From [Bacillus] selenitireducens MLS10 (GTDB lineage Bacteria; Bacillota; Bacilli; Bacillales; Salisediminibacteriaceae), in assembly GCF_000093085.1 (NCBI RefSeq), contig NC_014219.1:1852384-1916383 (forward strand): a stretch of 64,000 nt of DNA, read 5' to 3'. Every line of letters starts with the position of its first letter. Position 1 is the stretch's first letter. Made by a program: the position numbers and the translations under genes. Positions 1 through 8,889 of the stretch are shown one piece after another. A model generated the notes under the pieces. The model saw only the letters and a list, made by a program, of their open reading frames with translations. It was not told the DNA's origin and made no database searches.

Positions 1-2
1 TC

Positions 3-509
3 TCAAGGATTCACGTTTTGAGACCGGACGGAACGGACGCGTGGTTTGAGGGTGAGAGCTTGCAGTTTTCTTACCGGCACTCTTTTTTGCAGGATGAAGA
101 ACTGATTTGTCTGGAGGCTGAACTGACGCTTCAAAGTGGTGACAGTGAGGACATTTCGAGTGTGCTTGAGAAGAACAAGCAGTACCGCAAAGACACGCAA
201 CCATATGGTGAGCCATCCTGTGGCAGCGTGTTCAAAAATCCGAGACCGCTTTTCGCAGCAAAATTAATCGAAGACGCCGGTTTAAAGGGGAAGCGCTTTG
301 GCGGTGTGAAGGTCTCTGAAAAGCACGCCAATTTCATCGTTAATGATCAGCAAGGCACCGCTGAAGATGTCCTGAATCTGATGGTTTACATTCAAAAAAA
401 GATCGAGCAGACAGCGATGGTAACGCTCGAGCCTGAAGTGCAAGTGGTTCGTCCTGACTGCTCAACGGTATCTGCTGCTGAGGCGCTTAGAATTTTCCGC
501 AAACATTGA
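3..509 (+). CDS. murB: MurB, UDP-N-acetylenolpyruvoylglucosamine reductase (C-terminal part)
   Basis: The gene enters from the left edge; 168 codons are visible and its true start lies outside the window. MurB reduces UDP-GlcNAc-enolpyruvate to UDP-MurNAc with NADPH and FAD in cytoplasmic peptidoglycan precursor synthesis. The visible part holds the C-terminal substrate-binding domain: the PSCGSVFKNP motif with the proton-donating serine, a KHANFIVN segment, and EPEVQVV near the end with the conserved catalytic glutamate. The reading frame is open to base 3, so an internal TTG at 18 is not taken as a start. It is followed after 43 bp by divIB, the usual Bacillus order. Confidence 0.93.
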   Translation, partial: SRIHVLRPDGTDAWFEGESLQFSYRHSFLQDEELICLEAELTLQSGDSEDISSVLEKNKQYRKDTQPYGEPSCGSVFKNPRPLFAAKLIEDAGLKGKRFGGVKVSEKHANFIVNDQQGTAEDVLNLMVYIQKKIEQTAMVTLEPEVQVVRPDCSTVSAAEALRIFRKH

Positions 510-552
510 CTTATCCGTATTCAATGATCAGAGTGAGGAAGGAGGAGAAAGA

Positions 553-1332
553 ATGGCTGACGGCAAAGTCATAGATATCGAACAGAAAGTGCCTGACTTC
601 CGTGAACAGCGCAGACGAAAAAGCCGCAGGAGGCTTGTCCTTTATATCTCCATTCTCGCATTCTTTCTCCTGTTTGTTTATTATTTTCAAAGTGATTACA
701 GTACGGTTGGACATGTTGATGTTTATGGGACAGATATGGTGGATGAGAAATGGGTGGTTGAGTCATCGGGATTAACAGATGGGGTTTCAATGTGGTCCTA
801 CCCCTTCCATGAGGCTGTTGAGGAGCTGATGGAACATCCTGTTATCGTGTCTGTTGAAGCAGAAAGGAATTGGCCCCGTTCGATTACCCTATATGTGGAT
901 GAATACAGAACGGTGGGTTATCTTCGATCCGCTGAAAACGGTGCTTTTTATCCGCTATTAAACGACGGATCGATATTGAATCAGGAAGAGTTTCAGGGTT
1001 CGCACGTGGATGAACCATTAATCAGTGGTATGGATGCCCATTCAGAACTTGGCAGACTCGCGCATGAACTTGACGAGTTGGATGAGATGGTGACAAGAAG
1101 GATATCGGAAGTTGTCCACGAACCGGATCAGGGTGAACATCATCTGACGCTGTATACAACGGATGGATTCACTGTTTATACGGAAATCAATGATTTCGCT
1201 TCGAATATGACCGCTTATCCGGCTGTAGCGATTCAATTGAACCCGGAAGAGGAAGGCATTCTGCACATGAGAATGACTCCATATTTCGAAAGGGAAGGTC
1301 AGGAGGAAGAAGAAATTGAAATTGAAGAGTAA
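553..1332 (+). CDS. divIB: Division protein DivIB/FtsQ
   Basis: A 259-residue bitopic membrane protein of the divisome that stabilises the FtsL-DivIC complex at the septum. A short basic cytoplasmic N-terminus (RRRKSRRR, about residues 20-27) is followed by one membrane segment (about 28-46) and a POTRA/FtsQ-type extracellular domain beginning at STVGHVDVYG. The C-terminus is strongly acidic (repeated E), which fits a halophilic or alkaliphilic extracellular setting, but that is inference. An AAGGAGGAG site lies just before the ATG. The last 17 nt overlap the next gene. Confidence 0.9.
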   Translation: MADGKVIDIEQKVPDFREQRRRKSRRRLVLYISILAFFLLFVYYFQSDYSTVGHVDVYGTDMVDEKWVVESSGLTDGVSMWSYPFHEAVEELMEHPVIVSVEAERNWPRSITLYVDEYRTVGYLRSAENGAFYPLLNDGSILNQEEFQGSHVDEPLISGMDAHSELGRLAHELDELDEMVTRRISEVVHEPDQGEHHLTLYTTDGFTVYTEINDFASNMTAYPAVAIQLNPEEEGILHMRMTPYFEREGQEEEEIEIEE

Positions 1333-2026
1333 ACATATCATCTTAACATTTGTTTTATTCGTAACCGGGCTGTTGCTTTCTGTCAGTTTTCAGCTTGTTC
1401 AGGATGGCGTGTTTTCTCAGGAAACAATCAATGAAGCAGATTTAAGTCTGGAAGAGGGGTTGCAACGAGAAATTCTCGAAGAGCAAGAAGCAAATCTCAT
1501 TCTTCAGGATGAACTTTCGGAGATCCAGGCTGAAATCAGTGCAGTTGAGGAGGAACTTGGTGATCAGGAGATCACACTATTCAACGTGATCGAAGATGTC
1601 GATCGATTGAGAATGTTTAACGGAACTGTACCGGTAAAAGGGCCGGGATTGACTGTGACATTGACGGATGCAGACTTTATACCCGGAGAAGATAATCCAA
1701 ATCATTACATTGTTCATGAATACCATATTCAAAAAGTCGTGGATGAGCTTCTCGTTGCAGGAGCCGAAGCGGTATCCGTCAATGGGCAGAGACTCTCCCA
1801 TGATTCATATATTCAGTGTGTCGGTCCGGTTATTGAAGTCGATGGTCACGTCTCATTTGCTCCTTTTGAAATCAGTGTCATTGGAGACAGTGAAACGCTT
1901 CTTGAGTCACTGAAATTACCAGGTGGAGTGATGGACTCACTGCTTGACGATCAAATTCAGGTTCGAACGCAAATGGAATCTGAAATCACCATCAGACCCC
2001 GTTATGAACAGGGGGAAACGTCATGA
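1316..2026 (+). CDS. ylxW: DUF881 membrane-anchored protein, YlxW type
   Basis: A 236-residue protein of the DUF881 family, function unknown. It has an N-terminal membrane anchor (about residues 8-26), a glutamate-rich coiled-coil region (about 40-85) and the conserved DUF881 domain with the GPGLTVTLTD and INGQRLS-like (here VNGQRLS) motifs. The start is a TTG at 1316, inside the end of divIB, with AGGAGG 9 nt upstream. It is the first of two tandem DUF881 genes between divIB and sbp, as in B. subtilis ylxW-ylxX. The position suggests a role linked to division or envelope, but no biochemical role is assignable. Confidence 0.8.
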   Translation: MKLKSKHIILTFVLFVTGLLLSVSFQLVQDGVFSQETINEADLSLEEGLQREILEEQEANLILQDELSEIQAEISAVEEELGDQEITLFNVIEDVDRLRMFNGTVPVKGPGLTVTLTDADFIPGEDNPNHYIVHEYHIQKVVDELLVAGAEAVSVNGQRLSHDSYIQCVGPVIEVDGHVSFAPFEISVIGDSETLLESLKLPGGVMDSLLDDQIQVRTQMESEITIRPRYEQGETS

Positions 2027-2721
2027 AGATAACACATGCCTTGTTGATGGGACTTGTTGCGGTTTTTGCGGGACTGATGATTATGGTTCAAACGGATTCA
2101 GGGGCGATGAATGTCAGCGGGGATACCCGGAATCTTGCAGAGTTGAGACAGGATCTGATGGAGCAGAAAGAACGCAGGCAGGAACTTTATGATCAGATAG
2201 AAGAGAGCAAAGCTGTTCTTGATCAGCTTGTTTCAGAGGATGATGTGGAAGATCTGTTGTTTCACGTACAAGAATCGTTGAGAGAGGATGCCGGATTCAC
2301 TGAAATGACAGGTGAAGGAGTCATCATTGAAATCGACCTGCACTTTGATGAAACTTATGTCGGTGGTGGGGTTACTCACATACCGCCATATCTGTTGAGA
2401 TTATTGATCAACGAACTGAACATTCAGGGAGCAAGGCATATTGCCATAGACAGGCAACGGATTGTTTCGTCAACGGCGATTCGGGAAGTTGAGGGGCGTA
2501 CCCTGATCAATGGACAATGGATCAGCTATTTTCCAATTCAGATTCAAGTGCTGACAGACCGGCCTGATGATCTCCGTTACGCCATGCTCGCTTCGAATGC
2601 CAGAGACTTGTTTCAGTATGAGAATATGAGTTTTACTGCTGAAGTGGCGGAGGAAATTACACTTCCTGCGTATCATCAGCTGCCACGGATCAGATATATG
2701 GAAGTGGTTCAGGAGGAATAG
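2023..2721 (+). CDS. ylxX: DUF881 membrane-anchored protein, YlxX type
   Basis: A 232-residue paralogue of the preceding gene, overlapping its stop by 4 nt (ATGA). It has an N-terminal hydrophobic anchor (about residues 4-22), a charged coiled-coil (about 40-75), then the DUF881 core with GEGVIIEIDL, NELNIQGARHIAIDRQRI and a YFPIQIQVLTD segment. GGGGGAAA upstream of the ATG acts as the ribosome site. The tandem arrangement and sbp immediately downstream match the B. subtilis ylxX position. The function is unknown. Confidence 0.8.
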   Translation: MKITHALLMGLVAVFAGLMIMVQTDSGAMNVSGDTRNLAELRQDLMEQKERRQELYDQIEESKAVLDQLVSEDDVEDLLFHVQESLREDAGFTEMTGEGVIIEIDLHFDETYVGGGVTHIPPYLLRLLINELNIQGARHIAIDRQRIVSSTAIREVEGRTLINGQWISYFPIQIQVLTDRPDDLRYAMLASNARDLFQYENMSFTAEVAEEITLPAYHQLPRIRYMEVVQEE

Positions 2722-2724
2722 AAT

Positions 2725-3075
2725 ATGTGGCTCCCCATCTTGGGATTGTTTATCGGTATATTAATTGGTTTTCTTGTGAATCTGCAAATGACAGTGCCGG
2801 ATGCCAGTTATCTTGCAGTAGCCATTTTGGCGGCAGGGGACTCCCTGATGGGAGGAATAAAAGCGCAGCTGAAACAGGATTTTGATGAACGTATTTTTTT
2901 AACAGGTTTTGTAACAAATTTGATTTTAGCCTTGACTTTGGCTTTTCTCGGTGTTCATCTTAGTGTAGACTTGTATATAGCGGTTGCCGTAGTGTTTATT
3001 TTGCGTATGTTTAAGAATATGGGAACGATCCGCAGACATTTTCTTGGACACAGGAAGACAGGTTCTGAAGAATGA
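2725..3075 (+). CDS. sbp: Small basic protein Sbp (DUF1290)
   Basis: A 116-residue membrane protein with three to four hydrophobic segments (about 2-20, 28-38, 55-75, 79-93) and a basic C-terminal tail (RRHFLGHRK). It belongs to the DUF1290 family found upstream of ftsA in Firmicutes and related phyla. The motif AGDSLMGGIKAQL is typical of the family. It begins 3 nt after ylxX, so the two are probably translationally coupled. No function is established for the family. A 121-bp gap with no clear terminator separates it from ftsA. Confidence 0.82.
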   Translation: MWLPILGLFIGILIGFLVNLQMTVPDASYLAVAILAAGDSLMGGIKAQLKQDFDERIFLTGFVTNLILALTLAFLGVHLSVDLYIAVAVVFILRMFKNMGTIRRHFLGHRKTGSEE

Positions 3076-3196
3076 CAGGCAACATCAGCAGCGATTAACG
3101 TAATGAACGTCAAATAAAGGTTTTTTAAGCGCTCATCAAGAAGTATTGTTGGATGGACGAACTAAGAGTTGGTTTGAATCAAACAGGGAGGTGTGA

Positions 3197-4510
3197 ATGT
3201 TGGTCACACAGTCAACGTATGTAACCCTAGATATCGGTTCTTCGAGTGTCAGGGTTATGGTGGGTGAAGTTCGACGAGATTCGGTGAACATGATCGGCGT
3301 CGGGGAGGCAAAATCAAGAGGCATAAAAAAAGGGGCCATTGTCGATATTGATGAGACAGTGAACTCCATAAAAGAAGCTGTGGAAAAAGCGGAACGAATG
3401 ATCAATGCGAGCATCAATCATGTCGTGGTCGGGATTACCGGTAACCATATTCAAATGCAGCGGTGTCACGGAGTTGTAGCTGTATCGAGTGAAGACAGGG
3501 AGATCGGTGACGAAGATGTGAACCGTGTCATGGATACAGCCCAGGTCGTTTCCATTCCACCTGATCGTGAAATCATCGGACTGGTGCCGAAACAGTTTAT
3601 ACTGGATTCAAGAGATGAAATCAAAGACCCGCGTGGCATGATAGGCGTTCGCCTTGAAATGGAAGGGACTTTAATTACCGGTTCAAAATCCACGATATTG
3701 AATATGCTTCGCTGTGTGGAACGGGCGGGCCTCGAAATTGCAGATATTCTCCTTCAGCCACTTGCGGCCGGAGATGTAGCCCTTTCTGAAGACGAGAAGG
3801 CACTTGGTGTCGCGCTCGTTGACTTAGGAGGAGGCTCCACCACGGTTACCGTTTTCGATCAAGGCGATCTTGTCGGGACAAGACAGATCCCTGTTGGCGG
3901 TGATCACATCACCAATGATATTTCCGTTGGTTTTAAGACATCAAAAGAAGAAGCGGATCTTGTGAAGCTGAACAATGGACATGCCTATGTTCCGACGGCT
4001 TCTGATGAAGAGGATGACAGCTTTGAGGTTTCAAAGATCGGAAGCCGGGAGCAACAATTGTTTACACAATGGCAATTGGCTAATATCATTGAACCAAGGC
4101 TTGCCGAAACGTTCGAGCTTGTTGATAAAGAAATTAAGCGTATGGGATATGATGAACTTCCTGGCGGATTTGTACTGATTGGCGGTTCTGCTAAAATTCC
4201 TGGAATTATGGAGCTTGCAGAAGAGATATTTGATCAGAATGTCCGTATAGCCATCCCTGATTACATAGGTGTCAGAGAACCGTACTTCACCAATGGCATC
4301 GGCCTTATGCTTTTTGCACATAAACATATGCGTATCCAGGGAAAGGACTTGTCAGCAAAACTGAGTCAGCCCGGTCATCAGGAGCAACAGGGCAGTAAAC
4401 AGGTGAAGCGTGAACAGGTAAAGAAAGAGACACCGGCCAGAAATCAGTCCGGGGGCAAAGGCAGTGTGAAAGATAAAGTAAGCAATATGTTTAAATCATT
4501 TTTCGAATAG
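3197..4510 (+). CDS. ftsA: Cell division protein FtsA
   Basis: A 437-residue actin-fold ATPase that tethers FtsZ filaments to the membrane. The phosphate-1 motif is seen in TLDIGSSSVRVMVGE near the N-terminus, and phosphate-2 in LVDLGGGSTTVTVF (about residues 210-223); GGFVLIGGSAKIPG (about 320-333) is the adenosine motif. The C-terminus after residue 380 is a charged, glutamine-rich linker ending in a short amphipathic helix (KDKVSNMFKSFFE), which is the membrane-targeting sequence. GGGAGGTG precedes the ATG. ftsZ follows after 39 nt in the same operon. Confidence 0.96.
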   Translation: MLVTQSTYVTLDIGSSSVRVMVGEVRRDSVNMIGVGEAKSRGIKKGAIVDIDETVNSIKEAVEKAERMINASINHVVVGITGNHIQMQRCHGVVAVSSEDREIGDEDVNRVMDTAQVVSIPPDREIIGLVPKQFILDSRDEIKDPRGMIGVRLEMEGTLITGSKSTILNMLRCVERAGLEIADILLQPLAAGDVALSEDEKALGVALVDLGGGSTTVTVFDQGDLVGTRQIPVGGDHITNDISVGFKTSKEEADLVKLNNGHAYVPTASDEEDDSFEVSKIGSREQQLFTQWQLANIIEPRLAETFELVDKEIKRMGYDELPGGFVLIGGSAKIPGIMELAEEIFDQNVRIAIPDYIGVREPYFTNGIGLMLFAHKHMRIQGKDLSAKLSQPGHQEQQGSKQVKREQVKKETPARNQSGGKGSVKDKVSNMFKSFFE

Positions 4511-4549
4511 AGCGGCTTTTTGAGCGAAAATCAGATTGGGGGACCAAAT

Positions 4550-5674
4550 ATGTTAGAGTTTGAAATGGATACAGACCAGTTGGCCACGATAAAAGTTATT
4601 GGTGTCGGCGGCGGAGGCAGCAATGCCGTAAACCGAATGATAGAAAATGGGCTGCAGGGTGTTGAATTTATTGCGGTCAATACAGATGCACAGGCACTTC
4701 AGCTTTCAAAAGCGGAGCACAAATTACAGCTTGGAGGAAAGTTGACCCGGGGACTCGGTGCGGGTGCCAACCCTGATATCGGCAAAAAAGCAGCGGAAGA
4801 AAGCCGGGATCAGCTTGAAGAGTATCTGACGGGCGCGGATATGGTGTTTATTACGGCAGGAATGGGCGGCGGAACCGGCACCGGAGCAGCTCCGGTTATT
4901 GCAGAGATAGCCAAAGAAGCCGGTGCACTGACTGTCGGTGTCGTGACGAAACCTTTCACTTTTGAGGGGCGCCGACGGATGAATCAGGCGCAAACAGGTA
5001 TCAGCGATTTAAAGGAAAAAGTGGATACACTGATCGTCATTCCGAATGACCGTCTGATGGAAATTGTGGACAAAAACACACCGATGATTGAAGCCTTCCG
5101 TGAGGCGGACAACGTACTGCGTCAGGGTGTACAGGGGATTTCGGATCTGATTGCAGTTCCTGGACTGATTAACCTTGATTTTGCAGATGTGAAGACGATC
5201 ATGAGTGAAAAAGGATCCGCTCTGATGGGCATCGGGATTGCCACGGGCGAAAGCCGGGCTGCAGAAGCAGCGAAGAAAGCGATCTCTTCACCACTCCTTG
5301 AAACGAGTGTCGATGGTGCACAGGGTGTGTTGATGAACATTACCGGCGGTACGAATTTAAGTCTGTTTGAAGTGCATGAAGCGGCAGAGATTGTGTCATC
5401 TGCGTCAGACGAAGAGGTCAATATGATTTTCGGTTCAGTGATTAACGACAACCTGAAAGATGAAATTATTGTCACGGTCATTGCGACGGGCTTTGATGAG
5501 GCATCACAGCAAAAAGCTCAGCCGAAACGTTCAAAACCAAATGCACAAAAATCAGGCAGACAGGAACAAAAGGATCAGCCGCAGCAAAAAGCTGCCGAAG
5601 TGGAAGAAACGAGTCAGGAAGAAATCGACACACTCGATATTCCGACGTTTTTACGCAACCGAAGACAACGATAA
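4550..5674 (+). CDS. ftsZ: Cell division protein FtsZ
   Basis: The tubulin-like GTPase that forms the Z ring (374 residues from the chosen start). The start ATG at 4550 gives [20 protein letters not shown], matching the family N-terminus, and follows TGGGGGA; an upstream in-frame TTG at 4520 adds residues unlike other FtsZ proteins. The tubulin signature [10 protein letters not shown] lies at about 105-114, and the T7 loop carries NLDFADV. After a variable Q/K/E-rich linker (about 318-355) comes the C-terminal peptide [12 protein letters not shown] that binds FtsA and SepF. The next gene is ylmE, not the sporulation genes that follow ftsZ in Bacillus. Confidence 0.97.
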   Translation: MLEFEMDTDQLATIKVIGVGGGGSNAVNRMIENGLQGVEFIAVNTDAQALQLSKAEHKLQLGGKLTRGLGAGANPDIGKKAAEESRDQLEEYLTGADMVFITAGMGGGTGTGAAPVIAEIAKEAGALTVGVVTKPFTFEGRRRMNQAQTGISDLKEKVDTLIVIPNDRLMEIVDKNTPMIEAFREADNVLRQGVQGISDLIAVPGLINLDFADVKTIMSEKGSALMGIGIATGESRAAEAAKKAISSPLLETSVDGAQGVLMNITGGTNLSLFEVHEAAEIVSSASDEEVNMIFGSVINDNLKDEIIVTVIATGFDEASQQKAQPKRSKPNAQKSGRQEQKDQPQQKAAEVEETSQEEIDTLDIPTFLRNRRQR

Positions 5675-5707
5675 TGAGAACGGAAAGTATTGAAGGAGGA
5701 ACCGGTG

Positions 5708-6385
5708 GTGACGGTCAGTAAACAACTAGCGGATGTGAAAGCAAAAATAAAAAAAGCCTGTGAACGCTCAGGCCGACAGGAACAGGATGTTCACATTATT
5801 GCTGTGACAAAGTATGTGACCACTGAACGTGCTATTGAAGCTGTGGATGCAGGAGTTCGGCATGTGGGAGAGAACCGGGTCGAAGATTATCGTGAAAAAT
5901 ATGACGAAATCGGAACGCGTGCCGAATGGCATTTTATCGGTTCCCTTCAGTCTAAGAAAGTAAAGAAAATGATCAACGAGTTTGATTATCTGCACTCCCT
6001 CGACCGCTTATCCCTTGCGAAAGAGTTGGACAAACGTGCAGAAGGGAAAAAAGTGAAGTGCTTTGTTCAGGTGAACGTATCAGGAGAATCATCAAAAGCC
6101 GGCATTTCGCCTTCAGAAGTCCTGCCGTTTATCAAGGAGCTCGAACAGTATCAGGCCTTAGAAGTTTCGGGCCTGATGACGATGGCACCGCTTACGGAGA
6201 ACGAGAGCGAACTGCGACATGTTTTTTCTGAGTTGAGGAAATTGAGGGATTTGATCCAGGCGGAGTCGCTGCCCCATGCACCTTGTAAGGAGCTGTCGAT
6301 GGGCATGTCGAATGATTACGAGATCGCAGTGGAAGAAGGGGCGACATTTGTCCGGATTGGATCAGCACTTGTCGGGTCTGAGTAA
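5708..6385 (+). CDS. ylmE: YggS/PROSC family PLP-binding protein (YlmE)
   Basis: A 225-residue single-domain fold-type III pyridoxal-phosphate protein that controls PLP and amino-acid homeostasis. The PLP lysine is in VTKYVTTERA (about residue 34); the phosphate-binding region is near the C-terminus (SMGMSNDYEIAVEEGATFVRIG). The start is taken as GTG at 5708, 7 nt after AAGGAGGA; an upstream TTG lies before that ribosome site and is unlikely. It sits directly after ftsZ (33 bp) and before sepF, as in many Firmicutes. Confidence 0.9.
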   Translation: MTVSKQLADVKAKIKKACERSGRQEQDVHIIAVTKYVTTERAIEAVDAGVRHVGENRVEDYREKYDEIGTRAEWHFIGSLQSKKVKKMINEFDYLHSLDRLSLAKELDKRAEGKKVKCFVQVNVSGESSKAGISPSEVLPFIKELEQYQALEVSGLMTMAPLTENESELRHVFSELRKLRDLIQAESLPHAPCKELSMGMSNDYEIAVEEGATFVRIGSALVGSE

Positions 6386-6411
6386 CTGATACCATGAAGA
6401 GGTGATGATGA

Positions 6412-6840
6412 ATGACCTTAAAAAGCAAGTTTAAACGTTTTTTTGAACTTGAAGATGAATATGAAGAACGGACGATCGAAAAAGAAGTGTCTTATGACCC
6501 CGAGAGTGCGGCTGCGGATGACTGGGATCAAAGCAGCAAAAAGGACAAACGGAATGTTGTCAGTCTGAGCAGTGTGCAAAGTCAGGCAAAAGTGATACTG
6601 GAGGAACCGCACACGTACGATGAAGTCCAGGAAATTGCGGATCATCTGAAGAACAGGCGTGCGGTTGTCATCAACCTCCAGCGCTTGCCTCATGATCAGG
6701 CAAAGCGGGTTGTCGATTTTCTCAGCGGCACAGTTTATGCCATCGGTGGCAATATACAAAAACTCGGCCACAATATTTTTCTTTGTGCGCCGGATAATGT
6801 CGATGTAACAGGCAATATTTCTGAAATGCTTCGTGACTGA
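6412..6840 (+). CDS. sepF: SepF, FtsZ-bundling and membrane-anchoring division protein
   Basis: A 142-residue protein with an N-terminal amphipathic membrane helix ([13 protein letters not shown]), an acidic variable linker (about 13-60), and the DUF552 core (about 60-138) containing [19 protein letters not shown] and the [11 protein letters not shown] turn that builds the SepF ring. SepF binds the FtsZ C-terminal peptide and tethers FtsZ to the membrane, overlapping with FtsA in function. Length and order match B. subtilis ylmF. The site GAGGTGATG precedes the ATG. Confidence 0.93.
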   Translation: MTLKSKFKRFFELEDEYEERTIEKEVSYDPESAAADDWDQSSKKDKRNVVSLSSVQSQAKVILEEPHTYDEVQEIADHLKNRRAVVINLQRLPHDQAKRVVDFLSGTVYAIGGNIQKLGHNIFLCAPDNVDVTGNISEMLRD

Positions 6841-6860
6841 AAGAATGGAGAGTGAAAGCT

Positions 6861-7118
6861 ATGCAAATGATTGGCGGCGTGATTATTCAAATCATGACCA
6901 TTTATATGTTTATCTGTTTTATTTATATCATCATGTCCTGGATTCCAAATGCACGTGAATCCAATTTTGGACAAATGATCGGGAGGATCGTGGAACCCTA
7001 TTTTGCTCCGTTCCGTTCGATTATTCCTCCGATCGGAATGATTGACATTTCACCTTTGATAGCGATTTTTGCATTGAACTTTGCAATTCGCGGTGTCAGC
7101 TTTTTGTTCAGCATGTAA
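6861..7118 (+). CDS. ylmG: YggT family membrane protein (YlmG)
   Basis: An 85-residue membrane protein with two hydrophobic segments (about 4-27 and 58-82) separated by the family motif SWIPNARES...IGRIVEPYFAPFR..IPPIG. YggT proteins are linked to membrane and division or nucleoid organisation, but no molecular activity is settled. The ATG at 6861 is preferred: ATGGAGAG sits 10 nt upstream, while the GTG at 6852 would abut that site. It lies between sepF and ylmH as in Bacillus and Staphylococcus. Confidence 0.87.
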   Translation: MQMIGGVIIQIMTIYMFICFIYIIMSWIPNARESNFGQMIGRIVEPYFAPFRSIIPPIGMIDISPLIAIFALNFAIRGVSFLFSM

Positions 7119-7145
7119 GGGAAATCTGGGGGTAGGAATCAGACA

Positions 7146-7920
7146 ATGTCGATTTATCAGCATTTCAGACAGGAAGAACACGGGTTTATTGATCAGATCC
7201 AGGACTGGAAACAGCTTGTCCTGGACGAGTACCGTCCGAAGCTGACGGATTTCCTTGATCCCCGTGAACAGAAAATTGTTGAATCCGTAATTGGCAAAGA
7301 TGCCGGACTGCTCGTCTATTTTTCCGGGGGACAGGAAGGTGCCGAGAGAAAACGCGCCATCATTGCACCGGATTATTTTGAACCGGAACCTGGTGATTTT
7401 GAATTGACGCTTTTCGAGCTTCAATATCCGGTCAAGTTTGCCACGCTTGAGCACCCGAAGATCCTGGGAAGTTTGACTGGAATGGGAATCAGACGTGAGA
7501 AGTTTGGTGATATTCTCTCTTTAGATGAACGGTTTCAGGTGGTTGTATGCCACGAAATAGCGGACTACATGTCCCTGAATCTTGATAAGGTCGGGAAAAC
7601 AAAAGTCCGTGCCGAAGAAAAAGCCTTTGTCGGATATTCTGCCAAACGAACTGAGACTCGTTTGGAAACACGAAACGGTCTCATCCATGAGACTTGACGT
7701 GATTATTGCAGAAGGATACCATTTGTCGAGGTCAAAGGCGAAGCCCTTGATACAAAGTGAGAAAGTCAAGGTGAACTGGCGTACTGTTAACGATCCTGCA
7801 TTTACGATCGAAGAGGAGGACGTAGTCTCCGTCAGAGGCTACGGCCGAATGTATATCACTGCTATTGAAGGTAATACACGAAAAGGGAAAATAAAGCTGA
7901 CACTTGGCTTTCCTGAATAA
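7146..7920 (+). pseudogene. ylmH: YlmH, S4-domain RNA-binding protein, split by a one-base shift
   Basis: Two overlapping frames together encode one YlmH protein. The first (from ATG 7146) gives the N-terminal domain (MSIYQHFRQEEHGF; PKLTDFLDPREQ; HPKILGSLTGMGI) and then runs into unrelated residues and stops at 7697. The second frame supplies the remainder, including KHETVSSMRLDVIIAEGYHL and the S4 domain (SRSKAKPLIQSEKVKVNW; VRGYGR), ending at 7920. Removing one A from the AAAAA run at 7618-7622 joins them into a 257-residue protein, the length of B. subtilis YlmH. YlmH binds the ribosome/tRNA region and acts in ribosome quality control. This may be a real mutation or a homopolymer sequencing error; the rest of the gene shows no decay. 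Confidence 0.85.
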
Positions 7921-7973
7921 ATGAGCGTGACTGTGACTGGGCATTTTAATTCAAATGGAGGTGTGTTTCACAC

Positions 7974-8468
7974 ATGGCACTAACACCGTTGGATATTCAT
8001 AACAAAGAATTTACCCGGGGATTCAGAGGGTACGATGAAGATGAAGTCAATGAATTTCTGGACCAGGTCATCAAAGATTATGAAATGGTGATCAGAGAGA
8101 AGAAAGAATTGCTCGAACGCGTACATGAACTTGATGAAAAGCTGAAACATTTTTCGAGCATTGAAACAACATTGAACAAGTCGATTCTTGTGGCACAGGA
8201 AACTGCGGAAGAAGTGAAACGTAACGCCGATAAAGAAGCCAAACTCATCATCAAAGAAGCGGAAAAGAATGCGGACAGAATCATCAATGAGTCATTGGCC
8301 AAGTCCAGAAAAATTTCTCTGGAAATCGAAGAGCTCAAAAAGCAGTCATCAGTCTATCGCATGCGCTTCAAGATGCTTCTTGAAGCACAGCTCGAGATGC
8401 TGAACCATGATGATTGGGAAGAGCTTCATGCTTCTTTGGATGAGGAAGCATCCAATCAGGAATCCTGA
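7974..8468 (+). CDS. divIVA: DivIVA, polar curvature-sensing scaffold
   Basis: A 164-residue coiled-coil protein that binds negatively curved membrane at septa and poles and positions Min and other partners. The lipid-binding N-domain reads MALTPLDIHNKEFTRGFRGY with DEDEVNEFLDQVIKDYE; a crossed-loop phenylalanine and arginine are present. Residues about 30-70 and 75-150 are heptad-rich coiled coil. AAATGGAGGTG lies just upstream of the start. It closes the division cluster and is followed by the ileS control region. No strong terminator is visible before the ileS promoter. Confidence 0.95.
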   Translation: MALTPLDIHNKEFTRGFRGYDEDEVNEFLDQVIKDYEMVIREKKELLERVHELDEKLKHFSSIETTLNKSILVAQETAEEVKRNADKEAKLIIKEAEKNADRIINESLAKSRKISLEIEELKKQSSVYRMRFKMLLEAQLEMLNHDDWEELHASLDEEASNQES

Positions 8469-8483
8469 TCCAAAAGAATGGAC

Positions 8484-8512
8484 TTGACGCAAAAGACCGC
8501 CTTCATTATACT
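8484..8512 (+). promoter_or_regulatory. Sigma-A type promoter of the ileS T-box transcript
   Basis: TTGACG and TATACT are separated by exactly 17 bp, 16 bp downstream of the divIVA stop. Transcription would start near 8519, at the 5' edge of the T-box leader. Confidence 0.8.
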
Positions 8513-8518
8513 ATGATA

Positions 8519-8797
8519 AGATCAATTCAAACGAAGGACGATGACAGGGACAGTAAAAGATGTGCAAACCTTCAGCGAATCGGGAACAGTGGGAGCCCGG
8601 TGGAATCACAGCTTTGAATATCACCCTCGAGTTGCAGACTGAACCCCTCTATTTTGCAGGGCAGTAGGAATGCCGGATGCAGCCGTTAACCTGTACTGAA
8701 GCGGATAAGCTGTTCAACATACATACCGGCTTATTTATCAGGGTGGTACCGCGGGTAATCCTTCTCGTCCCTTAACCAGGACGGGAAGGTTTTTTGT
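8519..8797 (+). promoter_or_regulatory. T-box riboswitch, isoleucine specific, upstream of ileS
   Basis: The leader has the conserved T-box core GGGTGGTACCGCGGG (8741-8755), whose UGGU-type bulge pairs with the uncharged tRNA acceptor end. It is followed by a strong terminator: the arms CCTTCTCGTCC (8760-8770) and GGACGGGAAGG (8779-8789) with a T-run. The Stem I region (about 8540-8700) contains ATC (8620-8622) in a GAATATCACC context, a plausible isoleucine specifier codon. Uncharged tRNA-Ile binding would stabilise the antiterminator and switch on ileS. The specifier assignment rests on sequence context only. Confidence 0.92.
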
Positions 8798-8889
8798 TTT
8801 CTCTGAAGATCCCGCCTCTGTAAGACGAAGATGCCAGCCATGAAAATACTGACACCTTACTATGAAGCAAAGTTGAAAGGATGAGAGTG

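Noticed and set aside
3076-3196. Possible sigma-H promoter before ftsA (AGGTTTTTT ... AGAAGT)
   Set aside because: The elements match the consensus poorly and spacing is off; not reported as a promoter.
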